Assembly: GCA_947623585.1 (NCBI GenBank)
Contig: CANQHA010000007.1
Coordinates: 1-64,000 of the forward strand
Reading direction: 5' to 3'
DNA length: 64,000 bases
Origin: an uncultured Clostridia bacterium
GTDB taxonomy: Bacteria; Bacillota; Clostridia; Oscillospirales; Ruminococcaceae
The notes beneath the pieces are model-generated. The model saw nothing but the letters and a program-made list of their open reading frames with translations, was not told where the DNA came from and searched no databases. Each line of letters starts with the position of its first letter. Position 1 is the stretch's first letter. Made by a program: the position numbers and the translations under genes. Below, one piece after another: positions 7,973 through 14,648 of this stretch.

Positions 7973-7996
7973 GAGGCCCGGCTCTGTCCGGGCCTC
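7973..7996 (+). promoter_or_regulatory. Perfect 9-bp inverted repeat just after the DGR target gene
   Basis: GAGGCCCGG (7973-7981), a 6-base loop and CCGGGCCTC (7988-7996) form a perfect hairpin 42 bases after the end of the variable repeat. No T-run follows, so it is a poor rho-independent terminator. In the Bordetella BPP-1 DGR a hairpin/cruciform just downstream of VR promotes retrohoming; this one is further away and has a larger loop, so a similar role is inference. Confidence 0.6.
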
Positions 7997-8016
7997 CCTA
8001 TTTCAGGAGGTAACAC

Positions 8017-8385
8017 ATGGCAGACCTAATCCTACAACAGAAGATCTCCCGCCTGATCCTCAAAAGCTCCGCCCGGATCGCGAACTTCCGAAAGCCGGAA
8101 AAGTTCACGCTCGGCGTCGCTATACAGGAGACACAGCTGAAGATGCTGAGGCTGGCGATCATGGCAAACAAGTCGCGGACGTCAAAGCGGCAGCACTTCC
8201 AGTTCGAGCTCGACACGGAGCTCGAAGTGCATCGCGCTCTCATCGACGTCGCGGTCGCGCCGGAGACGAAAGTCATCAGCCCCGGCTTGCATCGCGACTG
8301 GTCGGCGGAGCTCGACGAGATCGGCAGACTCCTCGGCAAGTGGATCCAGTCCACAACGGCGAAGCCTCCGGCCTCGCCTGAGTGA
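8017..8385 (+). CDS. avd: DGR accessory variability determinant (Avd-like)
   Basis: 122 residues, ATG at 8017 with CAGGAGG upstream. The basic, helical sequence (LILKSSARIANFRKPEKFTL, LKMLRLAIMANKSRTSKRQH, ELDTELEVHRALIDVAV, DEIGRLLGKWIQ) fits the small four-helix-bundle Avd/bAvd family. Avd forms a pentamer that binds the reverse transcriptase and template RNA and is needed for adenine mutagenesis. Its position between variable gene and template repeat is the BPP-1 order (target - avd - TR - RT). It has no other obvious function. Confidence 0.88.
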   Translation: MADLILQQKISRLILKSSARIANFRKPEKFTLGVAIQETQLKMLRLAIMANKSRTSKRQHFQFELDTELEVHRALIDVAVAPETKVISPGLHRDWSAELDEIGRLLGKWIQSTTAKPPASPE

Positions 8386-8801
8386 TAGACATGGGGGATG
8401 CGCCGAGAAAAAGTCGCGGCTCGGCATCCGCGGGGGCAACTGGAACAACGGCGCGAACGCTGGTGTGTTCAACCTCAACGGCAACAATCCCCGCTCCAAC
8501 GTCAACACGAACATCGGCTTCCGGCCCGCTTCGGCCTCAATCGGTGAAAGCTCAAAACCTACGGGCGCGAGCGCCTCAGAGGTCAAAGGGGCGCATCTCC
8601 CGGCGCACAGCGCCAAAGAATGAAGCCGCGGGGCGAGGAGGTCAAAAGCCTCAGAGGATCCGCGGCAAAACGCGCAGGCTATACGCGCCCCTCACGGGGC
8701 ACAGGCCCGGAAGTCGCCGGCATGGCAACCCGGAAAGACGTCGGGCGGAAGGACTGTCACACGCGGCCATTTTTTATTAACAACAGGAGGAGGCGGCAAC
8801 A
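8386..8801 (+). ncRNA. DGR template RNA region (template repeat plus 3' spacer)
   Basis: 416 bases without a convincing gene between avd and the reverse transcriptase. It contains the template repeat (8416-8531) and a 270-base GC-rich spacer up to the RT start. In studied DGRs the template is transcribed as part of a non-coding RNA and the spacer 3' of TR is needed for priming and Avd-RT binding. The spacer holds repeated segments (CCTCAGAGG at about 8573 and 8648; AGGTCAAA nearby) that suggest folding. Exact RNA ends cannot be read from sequence; a frame open through this region is low-complexity and lacks support. Confidence 0.75.
8416..8531 (+). repeat. DGR template repeat (TR)
   Basis: 116 bp matching the variable repeat except at adenines. 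It has 25 adenines; 19 are changed in VR and 6 unchanged. Read in the VR frame it would encode a string rich in Asn (AAC/AAT codons: N-W-N-N-G-A-N, N-L-N-G-N-N) as is typical of DGR templates. AAC/AAT, ATC and ACG codons mutated at A can never become stop codons, so the template gives wide amino-acid diversity without truncation. Confidence 0.97.
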
Positions 8802-9902
8802 ATGGAAAAGCCCACAATTTTCGAGCGGATTTACTCATGGGAGAACCTGCTCCGCGCGTACCACGAAGCCGGGAAAGAGAAATGGTTCCGGGACGACGTC
8901 GCGCACTTCTCGGCGCATCTGGAGGAGAACCTGATCGAGATCCAGAACGAGCTCATCTGGCGCACCTACACCGTCGGGAGATACCGCGAGTTCTACGTCT
9001 ACGAGCCGAAGAAGCGCCTCATCATGGCGCTCAGCTTCAAGGATCGCGTCGTGCAGTGGGCGATCTATTTGCAGCTCAATCCGATTTTTGACAATCAATT
9101 TATTTTTCACTCCTACGGCTGCCGCGTCGGCAAAGGCACGTCGCGCGCGGTCGATAGGCTCCAGTATTGGATGCAGGCCGTCGAACGGAAGCCGGGCGAG
9201 TGGTACTATCTGAAGCTCGACGTCTCGAAGTATTTCTACCGCGTGGATCACGACGTTCTCATGCGGATCCTGCGGCAGAAGTTCCCGGACGAGGAGGGCC
9301 TTCTCTGGCTCATGGAGCGGATCATCAACTGCGACCACACGCCGTTCGGACTTCCGCCGGGAGTCGAGGCCGACAGCATCCCACCCTCGGAGAGGCTTTT
9401 CGAGGTCGGGATGCCGATCGGAAACCTGACGTCTCAGCTCCTCGCGAACGTCTGCCTCAACGAGCTCGACCAGTTCGTGAAGCACACCCTCAAAGTCCAC
9501 TACTTCGAGCGCCTCATGGACGACATGATCGCCCTGCTCCCGACGAAGGAGGAGGCGAACGAAGTCAGGGACGAGATCGAGGGCTTCCTGAACCGCGAGC
9601 TCCACCTCGACCTAAACGCAAAGACAACGATCAACAAGGTCAAGAACGGGATCACCTTCGTCGGCTACCAAGTCCACACGGACTGGAGAAAAATCAAGCG
9701 GAAAACGCTGCGAAAAATGAAAGCCCGGATCCGATACATCGAAAAGGAGTACGCGGCCGGCCTCATCGACCTCGAAGCGGTCGAGAGCACGATGCAGAGC
9801 TACTACGGACTCATGAAGCACTGCAACAGCTACGGGCTCCGGCGATGGATCGAGCGGAACGTCGTGTTCCAAAGGGCGGAAACGGAGGATTTAACAGAAT
9901 GA
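8802..9902 (+). CDS. DGR-type reverse transcriptase
   Basis: 366 residues, ATG at 8802 with AGGAGG upstream. Motifs in order: RT1-2 block (RLIMALSFKDRVVQWAIY, then HSYGCRVGKGTSRAV), motif A LKLDVSKYF with Asp140, motif B GMPIGNLTSQLLANV with the DGR hallmark IGxxxSQ at 206-212 (group II intron and retron RTs usually have QG), motif C LMDDM with Asp240/241, and a short thumb (TFVGYQVHTDW...). Length and lack of a maturase domain fit DGR RTs. It copies the template RNA with error at adenines to rewrite VR. Its stop overlaps the next ATG (ATGA), tying its expression to the late lysis genes. Confidence 0.96.
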   Translation: MEKPTIFERIYSWENLLRAYHEAGKEKWFRDDVAHFSAHLEENLIEIQNELIWRTYTVGRYREFYVYEPKKRLIMALSFKDRVVQWAIYLQLNPIFDNQFIFHSYGCRVGKGTSRAVDRLQYWMQAVERKPGEWYYLKLDVSKYFYRVDHDVLMRILRQKFPDEEGLLWLMERIINCDHTPFGLPPGVEADSIPPSERLFEVGMPIGNLTSQLLANVCLNELDQFVKHTLKVHYFERLMDDMIALLPTKEEANEVRDEIEGFLNRELHLDLNAKTTINKVKNGITFVGYQVHTDWRKIKRKTLRKMKARIRYIEKEYAAGLIDLEAVESTMQSYYGLMKHCNSYGLRRWIERNVVFQRAETEDLTE

Positions 9903-10300
9903 TCGAAATCTCACTTTACCAGCTCGTCGTCTTTATGGGCGTACCCTCTGCCGTCACCGGCTTCTGCTTCTGGCTGCTCCAACGGCGCATCACGAAGCGA
10001 GACGCCGAACGCGCGAAGCAGGAGGAGGAACGCCGGCAAAGGGAAAAGAACGAGGCGGACGCCCGCCGGAAGGCGCTGGAAGAACGCGAACAGGCGCACG
10101 AGGATCTGGAGCTGCTCATCGTGCAGAGCACGAGCGCCGCGATCGCGCTCGCGGAGGCCACAGCGAGGGCCGTGCAGAGGATCCCCGACGCACACTGCAA
10201 CGGGGATATGCACGCCGCGCTGGACTATGCCGCGACCGTGAAGCACGCGCAGAAGGAGTTCCTCCAGAAACAGGGCATCGCCGCGATCTTCGACTCGTAA
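9899..10300 (+). CDS. Membrane-anchored coiled-coil phage protein
   Basis: 133 residues, ATG at 9899 overlapping the RT stop. One N-terminal membrane segment (LYQLVVFMGVPSAVTGFCFWLL, about residues 5-27) is followed by a highly charged helix (about 30-75, RRITKRDAERAKQEEERRQR...), then a helical C-terminal domain. The layout resembles small phage lysis-cassette proteins that position at the membrane; I cannot assign a named family. Placed directly before another membrane protein and the endolysin. Confidence 0.6.
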   Translation: MIEISLYQLVVFMGVPSAVTGFCFWLLQRRITKRDAERAKQEEERRQREKNEADARRKALEEREQAHEDLELLIVQSTSAAIALAEATARAVQRIPDAHCNGDMHAALDYAATVKHAQKEFLQKQGIAAIFDS

Positions 10301-10314
10301 AGGAGGCGGGCGAC

Positions 10315-10632
10315 GTGAAAGGAAAACACGAAAACCAGAAGAAGGGCTTCGGCACGATGAACCTGATCCTCATCGTCATCGCCGTCGCCCTTTTAGCGTT
10401 CACGCTGAAAATGATCGCAGTTTTCGAGGCGACCGGGATGATCCCGGACACCCTCGTCACCTGCGTCTTTGCCGCGCTCGGAGGCGAGTGCGGCGCGATG
10501 GCGTGGATCAAAACGACCAAAGAGCGCCGGCAGGATCGGGAGTGGCAGAAGCAGGACGAAGCCGAAGCCAGACGCCGGGAAGCGCTCGAAAGACAGAGAC
10601 AGAAGGAGGAGAACGATGAGTCTCAGAGGTAA
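10315..10632 (+). CDS. Holin-like small membrane protein with charged tail
   Basis: 105 residues, GTG start at 10315 with AAAGGAGG at 10299-10306. Two hydrophobic segments (LILIVIAVALLAFTLKMIAV, then a shorter one around TLVTCVFAALGGECGAMAW) and a basic/acidic coiled C-terminus (KERRQDREWQKQDEAEARRR). Its last 17 bases overlap the endolysin start, the usual holin-endolysin arrangement, so a holin or regulator role is likely but not proven. No signal of a specific holin family. Confidence 0.6.
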   Translation: MKGKHENQKKGFGTMNLILIVIAVALLAFTLKMIAVFEATGMIPDTLVTCVFAALGGECGAMAWIKTTKERRQDREWQKQDEAEARRREALERQRQKEENDESQR

Positions 10633-12523
10633 AAACAACGCCGAGAAAATCTGGAATTTTCTCACCGACAACGGGCTCACGGCGCACGGCGCCGCGGGCC
10701 TCATGGGAAATTTGCAGGCTGAGAGCGGCCTCGTGCCGAACAACCTGCAAAACACCTACGAGAAATCGCTGGGAATGACGGACGCGGCCTACACCGCCGC
10801 CGTCGACTCCGGCAGCTATGCGAACTTCGTCCGCGACTCGGCCGGCTACGGTCTCGCACAGTGGACGTACTGGTCACGGAAGGAGGCGCTCCTGAACTAC
10901 GCGAGGAGCCGCGGCGCCTCGATCGGCGATCTGGAGATGCAGCTCGGCTTCCTGCTCAAAGAGCTCGCCGAGGACTTCGCCGGCGTGCTCGCGACGCTGA
11001 AAAAGACCGGGAGCATCCTCGAAGCCTCGAACGCCGTGCTCCTGAACTTCGAGCGCCCTGCAAATCAGGGCACCAGCGTCCAAAACACCCGCGCGGGCTA
11101 CGGTCAGACCTTCTTCGACCAGTTCGCGCCAAAGACTACCACCAGCAACAAAGGAGGAACCACAATGTCCGGGAAAATCACGACCGCGGCAGAGCTCGCT
11201 CAGAGGGCCGAGAACGCTGCGAAGAACTACAAGACCCTCTACGTCATGGGCTGCTTCGGCGCGCCTATGAATGACGCCAACAAAAAGAGGTACACGACGA
11301 ACCACTCCTACAACAAAGACCCCGCGAGGACGAAGATGATCAACGCTGCGAGCGCCGACACCTTCGGCTTCGACTGCGTCTGCTTCATCAAGGGCCTGCT
11401 CTGGGGATGGTGCGGCGACGCCTCGAAGCAGTACGGCGGCGCCGGCTATGCCATAAACGGCGTGCCGGACATCGGCGCTGACAGCATGATCCGCGTCTGC
11501 TCCGGCGTCTCCACCGACTTCTCGAAGATAGAGATCGGCGAGGCTGTCTGGATGGAGGGACACATCGGCCTCTATATCGGCGGCGGCCTCGCGGTCGAGT
11601 GTACGCCGAAATGGTCGAACAACGTCCAGATCACGGCCTGCAACAACACCCGGAGCGGCTACAACACCCGCAACTGGACGAAGCACGGGAAGCTCCCCTA
11701 CGTCACCTACACGGGCAAGAGCGAGGATGTGAAAACGGCCGGCAAGTCGACCGGCGGATCCTCCGGCAACACCGGCGGGAGCACCGGCGGCAACACCGGC
11801 AGCGGATCCTCCTCACTGAAGTTCTCCGTCGGCCAGATCGTCAACTTCTCCGGCGGCTACCACTACACCAGCGCGAACGCGAGCAGCGGCCCGGCCGTGA
11901 AGGCCAGCAGGGCGAAGATCACCGACGTCTATCCGAGCGGAAAGCACCCGTACCACGCCCGCGCGGTCAACGAGGCCGGCAGCTTCATCGGCGGCGTCTA
12001 CGGCTGGGTAGACGAGAAAACGCTCTCCGCGATCTCCACCGGCAGCAGCTCCGGCGGATCCACCGGCGGCAACACCTCGAAGGAGCTGAAGGTCGGCGAC
12101 ATCGTCAACTTCACCGGCTCCGTCCACTACGCCAGCGAGGACGCGACCACCGGCCCCGCGGCGAAGCCCGGCAAGGCGAAGATCACGAAGATCGTCAAGG
12201 GCGGGAAGCACCCCTATCACATCATCCACGTCGACAGCTCGTCCAACGTCTACGGCTGGGTAGACGCTGCGGACATCGGAGCGGCCGATCCTGCTGCCGA
12301 AAGCTGGACGCCGGCCGTCGGGGACATCGTCAACTTCACCGGCTCCGTCCACTACGCGAACGCCAACGCGGCGACCGGGCCCTCCTGCAAGCCGGGCAAG
12401 GCTAAGATCACGCAGATCTACCTCCCCAACAAAAGCAAGCACCCGTATCACCTGAAGGCGATCAGCGGCTCCTCCTCCACCGTCTACGGCTGGGTAGACC
12501 GCGACGCCTTCACGAAGTCATGA
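10616..12523 (+). CDS. Modular phage endolysin: tail-lysozyme-like + NlpC/P60-like domain + three SH3-like modules
   Basis: 635 residues. The ATG at 10616 has AGGAGG at about 10604-10609; an upstream in-frame start is not needed. Domains: residues about 5-165 resemble phage tail-lysozyme/glucosaminidase (GLMGNLQAESGL with likely catalytic Glu, YGLAQWTYWSRKEALL); about 195-375 an NlpC/P60- or CHAP-like amidase/peptidase with FGFDCVCF (Cys254) and GHIGLYIG (His316); a Gly/Ser/Thr linker; then three SH3-like modules (about 400-460, 480-550, 565-633), each ending in VYGWVD. The enzyme cleaves host wall at lysis. An in-frame ATG at 11165 with AAAGGAGG 7 bases upstream may yield a shorter form. Confidence 0.85.
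   Translation: MSLRGKNNAEKIWNFLTDNGLTAHGAAGLMGNLQAESGLVPNNLQNTYEKSLGMTDAAYTAAVDSGSYANFVRDSAGYGLAQWTYWSRKEALLNYARSRGASIGDLEMQLGFLLKELAEDFAGVLATLKKTGSILEASNAVLLNFERPANQGTSVQNTRAGYGQTFFDQFAPKTTTSNKGGTTMSGKITTAAELAQRAENAAKNYKTLYVMGCFGAPMNDANKKRYTTNHSYNKDPARTKMINAASADTFGFDCVCFIKGLLWGWCGDASKQYGGAGYAINGVPDIGADSMIRVCSGVSTDFSKIEIGEAVWMEGHIGLYIGGGLAVECTPKWSNNVQITACNNTRSGYNTRNWTKHGKLPYVTYTGKSEDVKTAGKSTGGSSGNTGGSTGGNTGSGSSSLKFSVGQIVNFSGGYHYTSANASSGPAVKASRAKITDVYPSGKHPYHARAVNEAGSFIGGVYGWVDEKTLSAISTGSSSGGSTGGNTSKELKVGDIVNFTGSVHYASEDATTGPAAKPGKAKITKIVKGGKHPYHIIHVDSSSNVYGWVDAADIGAADPAAESWTPAVGDIVNFTGSVHYANANAATGPSCKPGKAKITQIYLPNKSKHPYHLKAISGSSSTVYGWVDRDAFTKS
11150..11167 (+). promoter_or_regulatory. Internal ribosome site and in-frame ATG inside the endolysin gene
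   Basis: AAAGGAGG (11150-11157), a 7-base spacer, then ATG at 11165-11167 in the endolysin frame (residue 184). It sits exactly at the junction between lysozyme-like and NlpC/P60-like domains, after a Thr-rich linker (KTTTSNKGGT). A 452-residue product with peptidase plus three wall-binding modules could be made. Several Gram-positive phage lysins make such secondary products; here it is inference from a perfect site. Confidence 0.6.
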
Positions 12524-12702
12524 CCGCGGAGCAGATCGGGGCCCTGCTCAATCTGATCCCGCCAGTGATCGGCCTCGCGTGTATGGTCATCTGGATCATC
12601 AACCTCGTCAAATGGGACGGGAAAGGCTGCAAGCCCGGAGAGGACTGCGAGAGCTGCCCGTTCCCCTGCGAGGAACACGAAAAGCAAAACGAGAAGGAGT
12701 GA
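12520..12702 (+). CDS. Small one-pass membrane protein, holin-like
   Basis: 60 residues; the ATG at 12520 overlaps the endolysin stop (ATGA). One hydrophobic segment (LLNLIPPVIGLACMVIWIINLV) and a Cys-rich acidic tail (CKPGEDCESCPFPCEEHEK) with four to five Cys. The Cys-rich end could bind metal or form disulfides. Position after the lysin suggests a holin/antiholin function. Confidence 0.55.
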   Translation: MTAEQIGALLNLIPPVIGLACMVIWIINLVKWDGKGCKPGEDCESCPFPCEEHEKQNEKE

Positions 12703-12707
12703 TAGAC

Positions 12708-13097
12708 ATGAACGTCGTCAACTACATCGTCAACAACTGGGACTTCGTCCTTCTGATCGTCGCCGCTCTGGCGGCGGTCATCTTCTTCGCCTTCAAGGGC
12801 AACAAGTCCGTCGTGATGAAAATGCTCTACGCGCTCGTCACGGAGGCGGAGAAGGATCTCGGCAGCGGCACCGGCTCTCTGAAGCTGGCGCAGGTCGTCA
12901 CGGCGATCTACCCGAAACTCCCGGCGATCCTCAAAGCCTTCATCTCGGAGAAAACCCTGACGAAGTGGATCGAGGACGCCCTCACGGCCGCGAAGGATAA
13001 CTGGCAGAAGAACGCCAACATCGCCGGCTATATTGCAGGGCCCGCAGAGAGCGCGAAAAACGACGCACAGAGCGTCGAAAGCTCGAAGGCCGAGTAA
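12708..13097 (+). CDS. Holin-like phage protein (N-terminal membrane segment, helical C-domain)
   Basis: 129 residues, ATG at 12708 with GAAGGAGTG just upstream; it is the real start of a longer open frame. One strong membrane helix (WDFVLLIVAALAAVIFFAF, about 10-28) followed by an amphipathic domain (MKMLYALVTEAEKDLGSGTG, LPAILKAFISEKTLTKWIED). This resembles LLH-type/phi-LC3-like phage holins of Firmicutes, where the sentence 'VTEAEKxxGxGxGxxK' is typical. It is the last gene before the prophage's right-end terminator. Confidence 0.7.
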   Translation: MNVVNYIVNNWDFVLLIVAALAAVIFFAFKGNKSVVMKMLYALVTEAEKDLGSGTGSLKLAQVVTAIYPKLPAILKAFISEKTLTKWIEDALTAAKDNWQKNANIAGYIAGPAESAKNDAQSVESSKAE

Positions 13098-13117
13098 ATC
13101 ATCACCCAAAGAAAAGA

Positions 13118-13157
13118 GACCCGCACAGCGCCTTCTGGACGCCGTGCGGGCCTTTTT
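13118..13157 (+). terminator. Terminator at the right end of the prophage
   Basis: CCCGCAC (13120-13126) pairs with GTGCGGG (13144-13150) and is followed by CCTTTTTGTTTTTT. It closes the late operon about 20 bases after the last phage gene. Confidence 0.85.
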
Positions 13158-13257
13158 GTTTTTTCTGCCGTTCTTCACCCTACGACAGACAAGGGCAGGA
13201 GCATCACGAACGCCGTGCTGCATACAAAGAGCCGCGCGTGTTCGTTTACTCCTCTAA

Positions 13258-13333
13258 TGGTGGAGCATACGGGATTCGAACCCGTGACCTCCACACTGCC
13301 AGTGTGGCGCGCTTCCAACTGCGCTAATACCCC
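13258..13333 (-). tRNA. tRNA-Ala(GGC), CCA encoded; probable prophage attachment site
   Basis: Read on the minus strand: 7-bp acceptor GGGGTAT/ATGCTCC (with G-T pairs), D arm GCGC...GCGC, anticodon stem CCACA/TGTGG with loop CTGGCAG giving anticodon GGC (Ala, codon GCC), T arm ACGGG-TTCGAAT-CCCGT, discriminator A and an encoded CCA (13258-13260). The 3' end faces the prophage 160 bases away. Tailed phages often integrate in the 3' half of tRNA genes and restore it, so the attR is most likely in 13258-13300; the left copy is outside the window. Confidence 0.93.
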
Positions 13334-13363
13334 GCAAATGTTCGGCTTTTGCCGACATCTGCT

Positions 13364-13392
13364 ATAATATCACATCTTTAAAAAATATGCAA
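13364..13392 (-). promoter_or_regulatory. Promoter of the tRNA-Ala gene
   Basis: On the minus strand TTGCAT (13392-13387), 17-base spacer, TATTAT (13369-13364), about 30 bases before the tRNA. Confidence 0.65.
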
Positions 13393-13411
13393 GTGTTTTT
13401 TGAAAAAATTT

Positions 13412-14446
13412 TTAAATTTTTTCTTTGGGGTCATTTCTTCGCTTCTCCGCGCCTCTTTTGCGGAGCATAATCGCGCAGACTGCCGCCGCGAGCGCGGTAA
13501 CGGCGAGCGCTCCGCCTTCGGCTCCCGTCTCGGGGTTCTTATACTCGGGGTTTAACGCCCCGGGGTTGGGAACGCTTTGGTAAGACTGCTCCTCAAACTC
13601 GGGCACCGTAACTCCGTAGGGCAGGAAGAACCTGAAATCGCCGTCGCAGAGGGCGACAAGGCAGTCGACCCCGTTATAAACCGCCTCGGCGAAATCTACA
13701 GGGTCCAAAGAATAGTTCTGAGTGCCGGATACGGTAGGCTCGCCCTCAACGTAGCTGAGCGTCCCCAAGCTCGCAAAATCGACGTCCTGCGGGAGCTCGA
13801 GCGCGGAATCCGCGAGCTTATAGAGAACCCCGTTATAGAATATCATCGCGGGATAGTCGCCCTGCGTAGAGCCCGAGAATTCTTCGTAAAAGGCGTCCAT
13901 TTCCGCTTTGAGCTCGGCTTCGGAATAGCTTCCGTCGGGGTAGGGATACCAGTTGTCAAAGCTCCTCAGCGAATTTATTCCGTCGATCTCTTTTCTTATC
14001 GCTTCGTCGGTGAGGCTGTAAGCCTTTTGCGGCTCGCCGAGGAACTTGACCTCGCTATAACCGACGAGCTGCGGCGGATAGGAATCCAGAACAAATATTC
14101 CGTCTTCCGATTCTGAGACGAGCTCGACCGCGGTCCTTGCGGGGATCGGCTTTCCCTCTTTGACGGCGGAAAGAAGCTCGTCCGCCGCTTGCGAGCCGTC
14201 GGACGCAAACATATCCGCAGGGATAATGTCGGGCGCAAAGACGTAATACCAATTTATCTCCCCCTCAGGGCTTTTGAAGCCGTAGCCCCATGCGACTATA
14301 ACGCTGTAATCGTCTGATTCGGGGCGATATTTTGCATAGACGAGCTCGACGTCGGTTCTGATATCCTCGCCGTCGGCGGCGAAAACCGGCAGGCTCAGCG
14401 CCGCAAAAATTAAGGCGCAGAAAAAAACAGAGATGATTTTTTTCAT
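13412..14446 (-). CDS. Secreted surface protein with NPETG-type C-terminal sorting signal
   Basis: 344 residues. The real start is the ATG at 14446 (GGGAGGAATT upstream), giving a signal peptide MKKIISVFFCALIFAALSLP...FAADG; the frame is open further upstream but has no ribosome site. The mature part is acidic, Tyr-rich, with no recognised domain. The C-terminus has NPETG at about 13522-13536, a hydrophobic segment (ALAVTALAAAVCAIML) and a basic tail (RKRGAEKRR), as in sortase substrates. Two giant proteins in this window share the same type of ending. Function unknown; likely wall-anchored. Confidence 0.7.
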   Translation of the reverse strand: MKKIISVFFCALIFAALSLPVFAADGEDIRTDVELVYAKYRPESDDYSVIVAWGYGFKSPEGEINWYYVFAPDIIPADMFASDGSQAADELLSAVKEGKPIPARTAVELVSESEDGIFVLDSYPPQLVGYSEVKFLGEPQKAYSLTDEAIRKEIDGINSLRSFDNWYPYPDGSYSEAELKAEMDAFYEEFSGSTQGDYPAMIFYNGVLYKLADSALELPQDVDFASLGTLSYVEGEPTVSGTQNYSLDPVDFAEAVYNGVDCLVALCDGDFRFFLPYGVTVPEFEEQSYQSVPNPGALNPEYKNPETGAEGGALAVTALAAAVCAIMLRKRGAEKRRNDPKEKI

Positions 14447-14567
14447 TTTAAAATTCCTCCCAAAAAACATTCTTTGCTTGTAATACGCTTTTTGAGGGCA
14501 AAATATTGCGCCTCGGCGAAAAAATCTTCTCCCCGAAAAAAATAAGAACGGAATTTTAAAAAACATC

Positions 14568-14596
14568 TTGTAATCTTTGCAAGGATAGTGTATAAT
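14568..14596 (+). promoter_or_regulatory. Promoter of the NifU-like/GGGtGRT operon
   Basis: TTGTAA (14568-14573), 17-base spacer, TATAAT (14591-14596), about 50 bases before the ATG at 14649; AAAGGAG at 14633-14639. Confidence 0.85.
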
Positions 14597-14648
14597 GGTG
14601 TAGTCTAAGTTCGCAAAACCACAGTATGTTGAAAGGAGTTAATACTCA

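Noticed and set aside
8382-8780. Open frame across the template repeat and spacer
   Set aside because: Ser/Thr/Arg low-complexity product in a different frame from the target's VR frame, no ribosome site; the region is explained as template RNA.
8802-9902. RT considered as group II intron or retron RT
   Set aside because: No maturase/endonuclease domain, no intron ends or msr-msd; IGxxxSQ motif plus adjacent avd and TR/VR identify a DGR.
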